64,000 nucleotides of DNA from Anagrus nilaparvatae (taxonomy: Eukaryota; Arthropoda; Insecta; Hymenoptera; Mymaridae): assembly GCA_022575985.1 (NCBI GenBank), contig JAKSXM010000007.1, positions 68,726,501-68,790,500 of the forward strand, in the 5' to 3' direction. The notes under the pieces are model-generated. The model ran no database searches, was not told where the DNA came from, and was given only the letters and a program-made list of their open reading frames with translations. Positions 1 through 11,045 of the stretch are shown in pieces; the stretch's first letter is position 1, and each line of letters starts with the position of its first letter. Both the position numbers and the translations under genes were made by a program.

Positions 1-2339
1 TCTTCATAAGATAATAACAATAATTCGTCATTTTATACCTAGTAACATTAAACTTTGACCATTGTATATTATCATTTTATTAGTTAATTTTTATTTCATT
101 AACATTATTATCATTATTAATAATAATAATAATTCATTGCTTTCTTATATTAACAAATTATTTATAATTAGAGGAACAACTATTGATTATTTGAAATTTA
201 GTTGACAATTATAATAGGAAAAAAAAGAAAATTATTAGCTAAATTTTTTTTAGGTAAATTTTTTTCAAATTATGTATCAAATTTTTAAAATTTTTTGTAT
301 TCAAAATACAATTTTTAAAAATAATGATATGTAATTTATAATATAGGCTAAAATTTTTTTAATTTATTAAAAAAAAAAAAAAAAAAAAAAAATTAAAAAA
401 TTTTTTTTTTTTAATAATTTTTTTTCTTTCTCGTTTTTTGGTGTGTGTAGGGACCAAATGTTAAATGTATAATTTTTTTTGCATTCGAATACTTTACATA
501 ATACGGTAAAATTTTTTTTTTACGAAATACTTGGCATTATAAAAGTAATTATATTAAGAAATATTTTTTTGAAGAATATTAAAAAAAAAAAAAAAATATT
601 GATACTTTGAAAAAAAAAATTTTTTGTTGTTGAAATGTCAAGGATGAATTTAATTTATTGTTTAGTGTCAAAATTCTCTTAAATAAATAAATAAAAAAAT
701 TATACATATATAACTAATATTTTAATAAATCTCTCTTTTAACTCTCATCATCATCATCATTGTCATAAAAACATTTTTTATTTTACTAATTAACTTATTT
801 TGTGGCTTTTTTTTTAATTTGTAAAATATTTCATTATTTGGTATTCTAGTTAATACCATTATTAGCTTTTTTTTTCATTTCCATTTAAGTAACTAAATAT
901 CAATGTTAACATCTGGTGTTGTATATTTTAAGTCACATTTATTTACATTATATTCACATGTGTGTGTCTCTGTGTGCGCAAAAAAAAACTTGCATCATTG
1001 CTGCATAAAAAAAAAATATGCTTAAATACATAATATTGGAAAAAATTGAGACAATTAAAATTAACAAAAAAAAAAATGTGCGATTACAGTCGGAGCCGTC
1101 AGAAGTAAGGAAGGCCAATTTTCTTTAATGAGGAATAGAGACTTAATAAATACAAGAAAAAGATCGGAGTTACAATAAAAAATAGCTTCTACTTAAAAAA
1201 AAAAAGAATCAACTATAACTTTTTAGGCTACTAAGATATTTCGTCAGTTACTGAGAATTCATTTTTATCAGCCATAAATAATTAAAAATTAACGCATACT
1301 CCGATTCCTTTTAACTGAAGTTTAAAAAAAAAAAAAAATTCAAGAAAAAAAAAATTATCTAGTCATATAAAAATGTTAATTAACATTTTTTTTCTTCTGA
1401 TTATTATCCAACTTATGTATTTTTATCACACAATAAAAAATGTAATTTTTTTTTCTTGCTTAAAATTATTGGAGAATATAAATATATGTAAATCAATAAA
1501 TTACTAATTGGTATATATTAGCATAATTAAATCATAATAATTAATTATTTAATTACAAAATTTTTATATATACACTTTTTTTTTACATTCCAATTTTTTT
1601 TTTTACTCTAATACTTAAATTATATGCTGAAATTTATATAAAATTTATATGTACATCTTGCAATTATGTTAATTTTAATTGTATTTTATATATATTTAAA
1701 ATATTTAATTTAATATTAGTCTAATTAAAAAAAGACAAAAAATTTTATATGTTTTAACCAAAAAATTTTGAATTTTTAAAAATATGTTAATTATGCACTA
1801 TTTTTTTAGTTAATAATTAATTTAAAATATAGAAAGCAAAAGAATGGAAATATTATTAATCAGTATGTGTGTGTGAATATATTTTGAATAAAAAAGATAA
1901 TTAAATAGTAAATAGAAAAAAGTATTAAAGAAAATAAGAGTGAGAGTAAGAATGAGAGATATAAATATATTATAGTTGAAATGAGAGAAAGAAATAGAAA
2001 TAAACTTAGAAGGAATTTTTATGTCATTAAATATTATTGTCGTTGTTCCTAAATTTGTATTTTAATTATTAAAATAATATTATAATAATTAAAAAATAAA
2101 TAAACAAATTATTTAACTATATAATTAATAAATAAAAATAATTATTTAAATAAAATAAATAAATATTTGTTATATTTTTCTTTTTTCTATCATATCCATT
2201 TTTTTCCTGTGTCCAAATTTGAACTTTAAATTATTTTAAAATTTTAATAATACAGCAAATAGTAAATTAAAAATAAAAAAATACATATCAAGCATACAAA
2301 AATAAAACAAATCAAATAGTATTGTAAAATTTTTTCCCT
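1..2339. other. AT-rich DNA without recognisable genes
   Basis: This stretch is very AT-rich, with long A and T runs (for example an A run starting near 369) and simple ATT/TAA and CAT repeats near 110-135 and 745-760. No reading frame of useful length or family resemblance was seen on either strand, and no tandem array or paired inverted repeat stood out. Confidence 0.6.
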
Positions 2340-2500
2340 CTGTGGCTGAAAAACCATATACAATCCATGAATCCTTGGGTATAAAAAAAGAATGCCCCAA
2401 ATCGCAGTTTAGCATACTCTGCGGCTTAGCCTCGGAAGGTAATCTACGTGCGATTTAAGCCATTCTTTATTTTTCTGGCCATGGGTCATAATTTACTATT
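2340..2500 (+). repeat. Short hairpin repeat family M1, copy 1
   Basis: An imperfect inverted repeat pairs 2388-2407 with 2449-2468 (AAAGAATG.CCCAAATCGCA against its complement). The centre is a GC-rich loop around CTCTGCGGCTTAGCCTCGG. The same sequence, outer flanks included, recurs at 29290-29515 on the same strand and at 7060-7285 and 7555-7680 in the opposite orientation. That makes it a dispersed, MITE-like family rather than a one-off hairpin. No coding capacity is seen. The element class is unknown because I could not define a clean target duplication. Confidence 0.6.
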
Positions 2501-3009
2501 TTATGAATTTTTTTTAGAATTTTTACTAATTAATAAACAGTTTATCTAATAACATTGAACCTTTTGTTTGTAGTCTCAGGAATAGGCATAGGTTTACATG
2601 TTTAATTTTCAGGACCATTGAAATAAACACGCAGGTTCAGAGATGTTTTTTCAAACATATAAACTTATCGATAACTATAGGAACATGTTCATAGGGAGGT
2701 GTACGCGGAAAAAACTAGTGTAGCAGGGGGGGGGGTAAAATTCACGTTTTTAACAGGGTTAGGTGAAACTGGTTTTAGTTAAAAAGTTTTCGTTTTATGT
2801 TTAGTATAAATAAAAAATTTATATCTGCTAATTCTCAGTCAAAAGGAAAATCCTAAATTAAGTTCTGGAAACTTTGTTTACTGTGCCAAAAGGTGCAATG
2901 GCCACTTCTTAGGAACTTTAGATTGGATGTAAGCCATCGGTAAATCATATACGGGTATTTGGTGTACCAACTTTTGTAAGTTTTCTTGGTTCACTTAATT
3001 TCAACGAAC
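2501..3009. other. Spacer with a G-rich box
   Basis: No gene is seen. Around 2685-2750 lies a box (GAACATGTTCATAGGGAGG followed by a run of G and TAAAATT). It resembles boxes at 19326-19440 and 20215-20310 on the same strand and, inverted, at 22080-22195. It may be the end of the same repeat family. Confidence 0.4.
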
Positions 3010-4434
3010 CTGCTGGTTTTCAGAAAGCCATAAATAGTTCAGATGCGAGTAAATGGAAGGAATCCATAAGAGAAGTGAAACAAACAAAACGTGAGACCTG
3101 GTTCCTCGATTGTCAGGAAAGCAAGTTATTGATTCCAAGTGGGTGTTTAAAACCCAACGCGTGGGTTATAATTAAACTTACTGACCTGATGTTAGTTATG
3201 ATACAGCCAGGGTGGTATTGTTGTTAGTTGCGTGCAATAGCTTTGAAATGATGCAGTTTTATATAAAGATTGCATTTTTTTTGTCATCCTGGATGATACA
3301 ATCTACATGAAGGCACCAGAAGTTATGGAAGTTGGTTTAAATTTGGCATGCTAGCTCAATAAATTGTTGTGTGGACTTAAGCAGGCACCACATTGCTAGA
3401 ATATCACTTTTGCAACTCTTTTTAAGAACTTAAGTTTTAGGTCCAGTATTGCTGATAACACTTTGTATGTATCTAAGATAAATACTAAATATAAATTATT
3501 TTTATTGTTATTTGTAGATGACGGGCTTTTAATAGCGAAAAATAAAAGCGTTTTAAATAAGATTTTAGAAGAAGCGAGATACTCATTAAAAATTAAAGTA
3601 ACAGAAACACATAAATTGGTTGTTCTGCAATTAAGTAAAAATAGGTCAAAGAAAGAACTATGTATTTATCAAAAAGATTAATTGATAGTATTGTTGAACC
3701 TTTTGGTAAGAATGATTGTATAGGTATTTGCACACCTGCTGAGACAGGTTTAGTTTCACTTTTAGGTAATGAGAGTATTTTAAACTTAGATAAATATTCT
3801 TATATAGAGTTAATATACTTAATTTTTTCTTTAATTTTGTTTCAATCGTATCTCGTCCAGACGTCTAATATTCTGTAAAATATTTGAGCAGATTTTTAAA
3901 TTGTTATAATGTTACTTATTGGCGTTCTGCAAGACATAATAATATAATTAAAAAGTATCTTAAATTTCGGAGTTTGTACTGTGATTCTGATTATGCTACA
4001 GACCCAGAAATGCGTAGGTCAACTTTAGGTTTATTATTTATGTTAGAAAATAGGCCTGTCACACGGCTTTCCCAACAGCAGCAGGTGGTTATCTAAAGTA
4101 TCATGGAGGCTGGAATTGTACCAGCAAGCCTATTTGCATGCATGTATGGTTAACGCGTTAAGTTAGTAATGTTGAATTTTAATGTGATCATCAGACTGTT
4201 TTTAATATCGATAATCAAAGTGCAATTAAATGGACTTAAAACCCGAGCTTTATAAACGTAATAAGCAAATTGACATCCGATATCATTATGTAAGAGAATG
4301 ATACGAACATAAGGTCATTGAACCTGTTTATATATCTACTGACAAACAATTGGCAGATGGTTTCACGAAACCTCTTAGTAAAAAATTGTTTGAACGTTTT
4401 CTTGATCAAATTTGTCTAAGGTTGATCGAATAAT
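3010..4434 (+). pseudogene. Decayed Ty1/copia-like pol (RT and RNase H)
   Basis: Broken frames in all three plus-strand phases match a copia-type polyprotein in the right order. At about 3040-3160 there is an RT N-terminal block (DASKWKESIREV, then SKWVFKT). At 3463-3681 lies the catalytic RT motif FVDDGLLIA. At 3884-4096 lies the RNase H block with CDSDYATDPEMRRSTLGLLF. Near 4200 there is a DNQSAIKW block, and at about 4260-4430 the C-terminal signature (RYHYVRE, later LADGFTKPLSKKLFERF). Many stops and frameshifts separate these pieces, so the copy is dead. Gag, protease and integrase are not visible upstream, so the copy is truncated or too decayed to see. The motif order is direct observation; assignment to Ty1/copia rests on known family motifs. 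Confidence 0.85.
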
Positions 4435-4648
4435 TTATCTAGAGTAGTACATATTAACTTAAATGAAAATTATTGGTGTTAAAATCATTGATATATTATT
4501 CTTGTAGTATAAGTAATATATCAACGGTTAAAATAGTATAATATTGATTATTTGATCAATTTTTTGCAAATATTTACTTTGCTGCATGTAAAATATTGTA
4601 AATATTAGTGTCCTCCTATTTTCTTAAAAGATGTAAATTAGAGCACAG

Positions 4649-4877
4649 AAATAGGGAGAGTGTTGTAATATGATTTTAGTATGTGTAACATGTATGTGTA
4701 TGTATGGGTGTAATAGCTTGCGTCCTCTCCCTAATATAGTGAGTATTCCTTGACATATTTCCGGTCACACATAAAGTACGCTGGTATCTTTGTATATTTA
4801 ATTTTATATTTTACGTTAATAAAAAAGCTCAAATCTTTCTTTTTACAATTCATTCCACTGTATATTTATTGTGTTCA
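4649..4877 (+). repeat. Candidate polypurine tract and 3' LTR of the copia-like relic
   Basis: About 215 bases after the RNase H end, the purine-rich tract AAATAGGGAGAG (4649-4660) is followed directly by TGTTGTAATATG, a typical LTR start. The right boundary is a guess at a CA dinucleotide near 4877. No matching 5' LTR is visible upstream, so the LTR call rests only on position and the TG start. Confidence 0.4.
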
Positions 4878-5499
4878 TTATAATATCATAAAACAAACAA
4901 AAACATATAAACTTTTCACGGATGAGTAAATCTTTAGATAGAGAAAATTAATTTTAAAGTTATAAATTTTACTTCAGCTATTAATATTTTCTATTTTGAG
5001 TTAGTTTCAAAGGCCAACATTTTTTTGAACAAGTAAGATTAAAGTACGCAGATTACCCAATTTTTGAGACCTTGTAAACCATTTTTCGTTTACAGGATTC
5101 AGGGATATGAATTTAAAAAAATTTTTAAATTTGTAAAGACACTTTGACCTCTCTTGCCTAACAGAGGGCAGCGTAACTGGGGTCAAAATCTCGACAGGAG
5201 AAATTTGTTTTTTATTAGTACTTTTAGGTCTAAAAAGATTTTTCTGATTTTTTGCTGGTGCCAAAATCCCTTCTTATTCTGGGATGCTCTTTATATATAT
5301 CAAGATAAGTCGCTGACAAGTTCAAAACGGGGGCTTGATTCCTATTTACCACAGCAAATTCACGTTTGAAATTTAAAGTTCTGACCTTCAGATTTAAATG
5401 AAATCGCCCATGTAAAACATAATGCAAATAATTTTTTATTTACAAAATATTAATTATTAAGGTCTCTCACTGTTTTAGGTCCGTATATTTTAGAGTAAC
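4878..5499. other. Unannotated AT-rich spacer
   Basis: Overlapping short frames occur on both strands at 5007-5427. None resembles a known protein and they overlap each other antisense, so I do not call a gene. No repeat structure was recognised. Confidence 0.4.
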
Positions 5500-6135
5500 A
5501 TCAGAGGAGGGCATAACTAATTAATTAAATTTTATTATTTATTTTATAGGTATGTGAATAATTAGAAGTTATTATTAATAATAATGCATTTTTTTTTAGA
5601 TATAATGAGTGCGGTGAAATAGTATATTAAGTATCAAGGGCGCAAAAGTTTAGACTAACTGATATGTCTTCACGCTAAAGTCTAAAGTATTTCGCCCATG
5701 GTGCTTACACTATTTTTCCCCTACTGGGCTTAAAACGCGTGCTGAAATTCCACAAAAAATTTTACGCCCGGGCGGGCAAAAAGAAATTTTTTAAATATAA
5801 AACATTTTATTGAAAGGGGCCCGCGACTAAAAATATGTTTTTTTAATTTGATTGGCAACTATTGTATTTTTTTCTTGGGAAAGTTTCTATTTTTGTTAAA
5901 TAACGCGTGTGTTCAATTTTAACTAAAAAGATTCGTTATAGAATTGGTACGATGTAATACAATATCATCATCATTAACCTTAAAAATTTTCAGTTGCTTA
6001 TTTATTCCTTAATTAATCGGAAACCTGGGTATTGTTTGAGATCAATGGATTTGTTTTTTAATTATATTCACCTCCGGTAAATTTTATTTCATATTATTCG
6101 TTTTTTATAAACTGCGTGAGCCACCTTAATGATAA
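5500..6135 (+). repeat. Dispersed repeat, also found inverted at 33265-33615
   Basis: Positions 5500-5610 and about 5980-6135 match, as reverse complement and in mirrored order, the segments 33475-33615 and 33265-33420. A landmark is CATATTATTCGTTTTTTATAA followed by a GTGAGCCACCTTAA-like string. Here the two blocks are split by an extra segment (about 5614-5970). The beginning of that segment (GAAATAGTATATTAAGTATC and onward) also appears at 43515-43553. No coding sequence is visible. Confidence 0.55.
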
Positions 6136-7059
6136 AAAGAAAGAAGCATAACCTCGACCCCCTCTTAATGCATCTAAGAACTCGTTAAATAAGTATATTT
6201 TGAAAGAAAAATTTTTAATTACAACTTTCAATAAAAATATTATTTTTATAAATATTTAATCAATTTAATTTATTGATATATATGTAAAATTTAAAGAATT
6301 TATTATTGGAAATAATAATTTTATTTACAAATATTATATTAATATATTTGTACAAACAAGTGGTTGAGTACAGATTATACTGAAGAATATTTTAGTTTTC
6401 AGATTCTTATAAACTCTTTATTATTTATTGAATGAAAATTTTGCTAAGCTTTCATGTTTTTATTATATATTACATAAGAATACTTCTTATTAATAATTAG
6501 AGGAAACTCATTATGAATAAGTTTGCTTTGTTACAAAAATATCTCCGTGACCCTCCGTTTATTTCAATGGGCCTCTTGGACTTAGAAGTAAAGAGCACAG
6601 TGTATAAAATTTATAATATTCAAGCCCATAATGCGTCATTTTTTATTAATAATTCGCTAATAGAGCTAATCAATATTGATTTTTGATACTGATATTCACT
6701 TTATTGTACAAATTTAGAGTAGTAGTAATAAATTGAATATCAGTTGGGTACAAATTTGATTGAAAGGTTGCGGAAACTAATTCTCAATTTTTGGGAGCCA
6801 CTTTCTTTCTGTATTTTTCGGACTATTTTGTTAGTTGATTCAAAATTTTCTCTGCAGCTGCTGTTAAATTCTTATTTTACATTAAAAAATATATTCTCAA
6901 ATAGTTACATATACGAAATTTCCCGTAAAATTAAATAACGGGATCTAAATTTAGAATTTGAACTGCACATACGTATTAAGAAAAGCTTAAGTATATCAAA
7001 ATGTGCAAGTTCGAATTTCTTCTAATTAGGTTTAAATTACTTGTTTTATACACTATTTT
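6136..7059. other. AT-rich spacer, nothing recognised
   Basis: Only short AT-rich frames such as 6744-6938 are present, with no family resemblance. No tandem or inverted structure was seen. Confidence 0.4.
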
Positions 7060-7285
7060 TTTAAAATGCGATTTGGGCTATTCTTTATTTATGGATAAGG
7101 GTCGTATGTGATTTGGGCCATTCTTTATTTATGGATAAGGGTCGTATGCAATTTGGGCCATTCTTTATTTATGGATAAGGGTCGTATATGATTTTTCTTC
7201 GTCAGTGGCTAGAAAACACAACTTTTCCGGTCATGCAGCGGCCGAGAAACACGTGCTTTCTGGACGCTGACAAGAAAACTCACTT
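7060..7285 (-). repeat. M1 repeat copy 2 with a triplicated 40-bp block
   Basis: This is M1 in the opposite orientation to 2340-2500 and 29290-29515. A block of about 40 bp (GATTTGGGCCATTCTTTATT then TATGGATAAGGGTCGTAT) occurs three times head to tail at about 7069-7190, followed by the M1 flank with the paired GTCAGTGGCTAGAAAAC and CGCTGACAAGAAAA strings. The local triplication suggests slippage or unequal exchange inside the element. Confidence 0.6.
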
Positions 7286-7554
7286 TAAAATCCTTTAATG
7301 ATAATGGAATAAGCCAATTTGAACGCTTCAAATTAAAAAAAACTAATATTTCTTAAATTACTATGTTTTCAATTTTTTGAATTTCCCATCCAATCACATG
7401 AAGAAATGATAATCTGACCGGAAATTCAAATTTCTCAGGAAATTTTACATATAGGAATCTGAATTTCGGTAAAATTTGAAGGGTTTTTGTAAAAATGGCG
7501 AGTTTTTAAACTTATAAGTCATACAATTAAACATTTTCATTTATAGAATATAAA

Positions 7555-7680
7555 TTCCGATCAATGGCCAGAAAAGTAAAGCATGGCTCAAATTGCATGT
7601 AAACTGCGATTTGGGGCATTATTTTTTTAATGACCAAGGGTCGTATACGATTTATCTGCGTCAGTGGTGAGAACTAGTAT
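7555..7680 (-). repeat. M1 repeat copy 3
   Basis: A diverged copy containing AACTGCGATTTGGGGCATT, then AAGGGTCGTATACGATTTAT and CGTCAGTGGTGAGAA, in the same orientation as 7060-7285. It is shorter, and one arm is degraded. Confidence 0.55.
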
Positions 7681-9546
7681 TATAAAAAACCGTCCTTCTG
7701 TATAGCCACTGACCAGTAAAAAAAATGTTGTAAATGTTTAATAGAACATTAATATATAACTTACATAATATATGTTATTATAATATAACAGTAAAATGCC
7801 TACACTTTCAGGGTGGTTTTTTTGGGCTTATGAATTCTAAATTTAAAAATTCATGAATAAAAGTAATCATCTATGCAAATAATATTTTATAATAAAAAAA
7901 TTTTTTTTTTATTTAATTTTTTAGATTCGAAAAATGGACCATAAATCAAGCCGCTTTTCGGTCCCTCTTTGTTGTCAGGATGTTAAAGGATATGAATCAC
8001 CTTTTCTCCTAATTCTGACATTTTAATTGATATTTTATGAATAAAGCAAATAAAAAAATAATTAATTTTTTAATCATATTACATTAATTATTTGCGTGCT
8101 AAAAACTTTATTGTAATTTTCTTTCTTTGATTTATTAAGACATTAATAAATAAATCTGGTATCTAATCCTTACGTAAAAAAGGGATCACGAATTTATTAA
8201 AGGAAATGACTAAAGGTTATAGAATTTATAAGTAACAGTCGAAAATCCATTTAGTGTCAGTGATATTTCCGGACATGTACATTTTATATATAAAAATGTT
8301 AAAACGTATTCATTTTAAAAGCTATTTTATGGGTATATTTATAATTTTTCCTGGAATCAGTTTTTTTTGTGTACATTTTCAACATATGTTTTCTGTAAGT
8401 TCATAGAAAAGAAGTAAAAATTAAATTTTAAATAATTCATAATATATTAACCTGAAGTTGTTTATGCTTGGATTTTCAATATCCGAACAAAATGAGTAAG
8501 CATTCACAGCAAAAAAAGAATTCTAAAATTTTAACTCTTTTAATCTACAGTTTACTGGTAAATAGTCATCATTTTGTCAATTTTTAAAAATACTTAATAT
8601 AAGCTGGAGTAATCCGTTGCATTTGGCAGTGGCATCGTGTCAAACATGTCAAAAATAGAGCCAACTCATATCATTTTATCATAATTCATTTTTTGGGAAT
8701 ATATTGCCTTTACTTTATAAATCTCTTTAGGATGCTTCTTTTGCTCTTGATCATATCAAGGTTAAACTTAAGCGTATCTAAATGGATATAGAAAAAACCA
8801 AACGTTTTAATTACGTAAATGAAGAAATACTTATAATGAGATAAATTGCATAAATTTTTGATAATACTAATTAATAACAATGATAAAATGAAATTTCGAT
8901 AAAATAATGTTTGCAATAATAACAACATAATATTTATACGTTTAAGATACGTTTTGGTATTTGCTATTTCCAGATGTATTATTGGCACGCGCAAAATCGA
9001 ATTTTTTTATGTATATATTATGTACAGTAGATTGTAATTATTTTTACATTTTAAAAAATTCTTGCTGATAAAAAGATTTATATGTCTCGTTATATTTATC
9101 ACTTTATTAATTTTATGTACTAATTTTATTAATTTCGTATAGTTTTAAATTAAATTTATTTTTAAAATTTATACTATTAGTTCAGGAAAGGAAGGTTTAA
9201 ATCTACGAAAAAAGAGTATCAAAAATAATTTTTTTTTTAATTGTTTTTTGTGATGTGTACATTATAGAACTGTCGAGTTTGCATGGCCAGAGAGGTAGCA
9301 TTTTCTAAAAATCAAGGCCAAAGGCCAACCTTTCCTGTTTTTTTTTAAATATATCTTGAACCATTGATGATGGGAAAAAAATCTTATGGGTCAAATAAAG
9401 CTTGTAAAATTTCGCATCCAATGAGTCGTTACAAGTTTCGATAAGATAAATAGAACTCAATGAGAAAAATGAACTCAATCAATTTTTCCAATGTACGGAA
9501 CTCTTAAAAACCCGACTCCGCTCGAGGAAAATGTTTACTTTTAGTC
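7681..9546. other. AT-rich spacer, nothing recognised
   Basis: No convincing gene was found. The longest frame (8710-8994, minus) is a low-complexity hydrophobic string without family resemblance. No repeat structure was identified. Confidence 0.45.
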
Positions 9547-9870
9547 TAGGCGCCAGCCATACAAATCACGCCCAAAAATTAAAAAATTTAATTTATTTTT
9601 CCGAGGATAAAAATAGGTGTAGTATTTATGTTCATCGACCCGCTGAACACGAATCCGGGGTCCGTTTTACAAATTTTGTGGTCAATTTTTTGTTATTAAC
9701 AAATCATTGGCCAATTTTGCAATAATTTGTTAATAACAAAAAATTGACCACGAAATTTGCAAAACGGACCCCGGATTCGTATTCAGCGGGTAGAAAAACA
9801 TAAATACTACCTATTTTTATCTTCGGAAAAATAAATTTAATTTTTGGGCGTAATTAGTATAGCTGGCGCC

Positions 9871-9871
<1 letters not shown>
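9547..9871. repeat. 325-bp palindrome (MITE-like hairpin)
   Basis: Two arms of about 160 bp pair across a centre near 9710. The outer ends are AGGCGCCAGC (9548-9557) and GCTGGCGCCT (9862-9871); inner landmarks are CGGGGTCCGTTTTACAAA and its complement near 9755-9772. The left arm also carries GACCCGCTGAACACGAAT followed by CCGGGGTC at 9637-9662, which is the core of the box shared by the large tandem arrays. There is no coding capacity. The element was later hit at its right end by the insert at 9877-10871. Confidence 0.8.

Positions 9872-9876
<5 letters not shown>
9864..9876 (+). repeat. Left target-site duplication of the LINE-like insert
   Basis: TGGCGCCTGTATT, an exact match to 10872-10884. 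It spans the right end of the 325-bp palindrome, so the insertion postdates that element. Confidence 0.85.
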
Positions 9877-9910
<34 letters not shown>

Positions 9911-10871
9911 GGAAATATGTGAATCTTACATCAGCCATGGAGTGTTTGCGGGCCTTAAAGACCCGCAAATTTCCATGACCGCCCAGTTGCACAAAGTGCA
10001 CAACTGGGAGACCACCGACGAACGCGGTCGCCGGCTACGCCCCAGATTCTTACTGGATAAACACACTTTAAACCCCCTGCGCTTGTTCTAGCTCTCTCGT
10101 TTTGCATCTGCCATCCCCTGAGTAGATTCTACCTTCATTAGTTCTACTTGTTCTCCTTGGCCAGCTGCGTTTGAACTTGTCAGGGCTAGGGAGCCCTGTT
10201 CGTTATTGTTCTTTGGCGGTTCCTGCACGCTTTGAACCTTATTATCTTTGTTTTGCTCCATCATTATGTTTTGACTTTCCCTCCTTCTAACCTTTGCTGT
10301 CTTGTGTGGTTGAATGCGGTACATGATGCAGCCAATCAGCACGGTGATCTCGCAGTGGTCGGCCCCCCGAACTGGGTGTCCCCTAGCGTAGTGGCCTTGT
10401 GAAAAGCCTCCCGCTCACTGCAGCAGGGCCCTATCCGGGCGCTACCCGGCACTACTACAGAAAACAAGATTATGCGCCGGCTGATAGAGCAGCCAGACCC
10501 GTTAGCTAGACGGCTCCGGGCTCCTGTACTAACCGGCGGCCTGGAGGTGCAGTTCCCAGTTTTTGATCTGTACCCTCTACGGAGGTTGCCATCCCAATCC
10601 GGGGGGCCGACCACCGCGAGCCGCGATGATTGGCAGCATCACGCCGCTTGGTTTTTAATCTGAAAAAAAAGGCTATTTCTGGTGTATCTGTAAGAATTAA
10701 GAAAAAAAAGAAAAGTGTGTTTAGTGGATTAATTGTTCGGTCTTTCACCGTTCAACACCCCGGGTACTAGTCCCAGGGGGTTGATCAATGTCAGTCCTGC
10801 AGATTTAGCGGGTTACTACCACTCTGGTTGCTATCCAGCTCGCGATATTCTAGCCCGTCGCAAGACAGGAG
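9877..10871 (-). mobile_element. GC-rich poly(A)-tailed non-LTR (LINE-like) insertion
   Basis: A GC-rich block stands out from AT-rich surroundings. Read on the minus strand it ends in a long poly(A), seen as a T run at 9875-9907 on the plus strand. The 13-bp duplication TGGCGCCTGTATT lies on both sides (9864-9876 and 10872-10884). Poly(A) plus a target duplication is the hallmark of target-primed reverse transcription. The ~1-kb body has short minus-strand frames at 10088-10342 (84 codons) and 10336-10614, but no reverse transcriptase. It is therefore an internally deleted LINE, a non-autonomous passenger, or a large SINE-like element. The clade is not identified. Confidence 0.8.
10088..10342 (-). 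CDS. Short frame inside the LINE-like insert, function unknown
   Basis: An 84-codon minus-strand frame starts with ATG and encodes a hydrophilic protein rich in Gln, Asn, Glu and Ser. No zinc knuckle, coiled coil or reverse transcriptase motif is visible. It lies downstream of a possible GC-rich leader and overlaps another minus-strand frame (10336-10614) by a few bases. It could be the truncated start of an ORF1-like protein in an internally deleted LINE, or chance. I do not recognise it. Confidence 0.25.
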   Translation of the reverse strand: MLIGCIMYRIQPHKTAKVRRRESQNIMMEQNKDNKVQSVQEPPKNNNEQGSLALTSSNAAGQGEQVELMKVESTQGMADAKRES

Positions 10872-10884
10872 TGGCGCCTGTATT
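10872..10884 (+). repeat. Right target-site duplication of the LINE-like insert
   Basis: TGGCGCCTGTATT, an exact match to 9864-9876, immediately after the 5' end (on the minus strand) of the GC-rich insert. Confidence 0.85.
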
Positions 10885-11045
10885 ATTTTAGCAATAATAG
10901 TTTTTGTTGATGAAAATGAAATATAAAATACAATCGGTGTAATTTTTATAGATGATAATTACAGTTTTTAATAAAATACAAAATTTTATTTTAAATTGGC
11001 TATATGGACATCAAAAAATTTTAAAAATCGGACTTTTTTTTTTAA

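Noticed and set aside
5007..5427. Overlapping antisense frames of 65-85 codons
   Set aside because: They overlap each other, lack any family resemblance and lie in AT-rich DNA.
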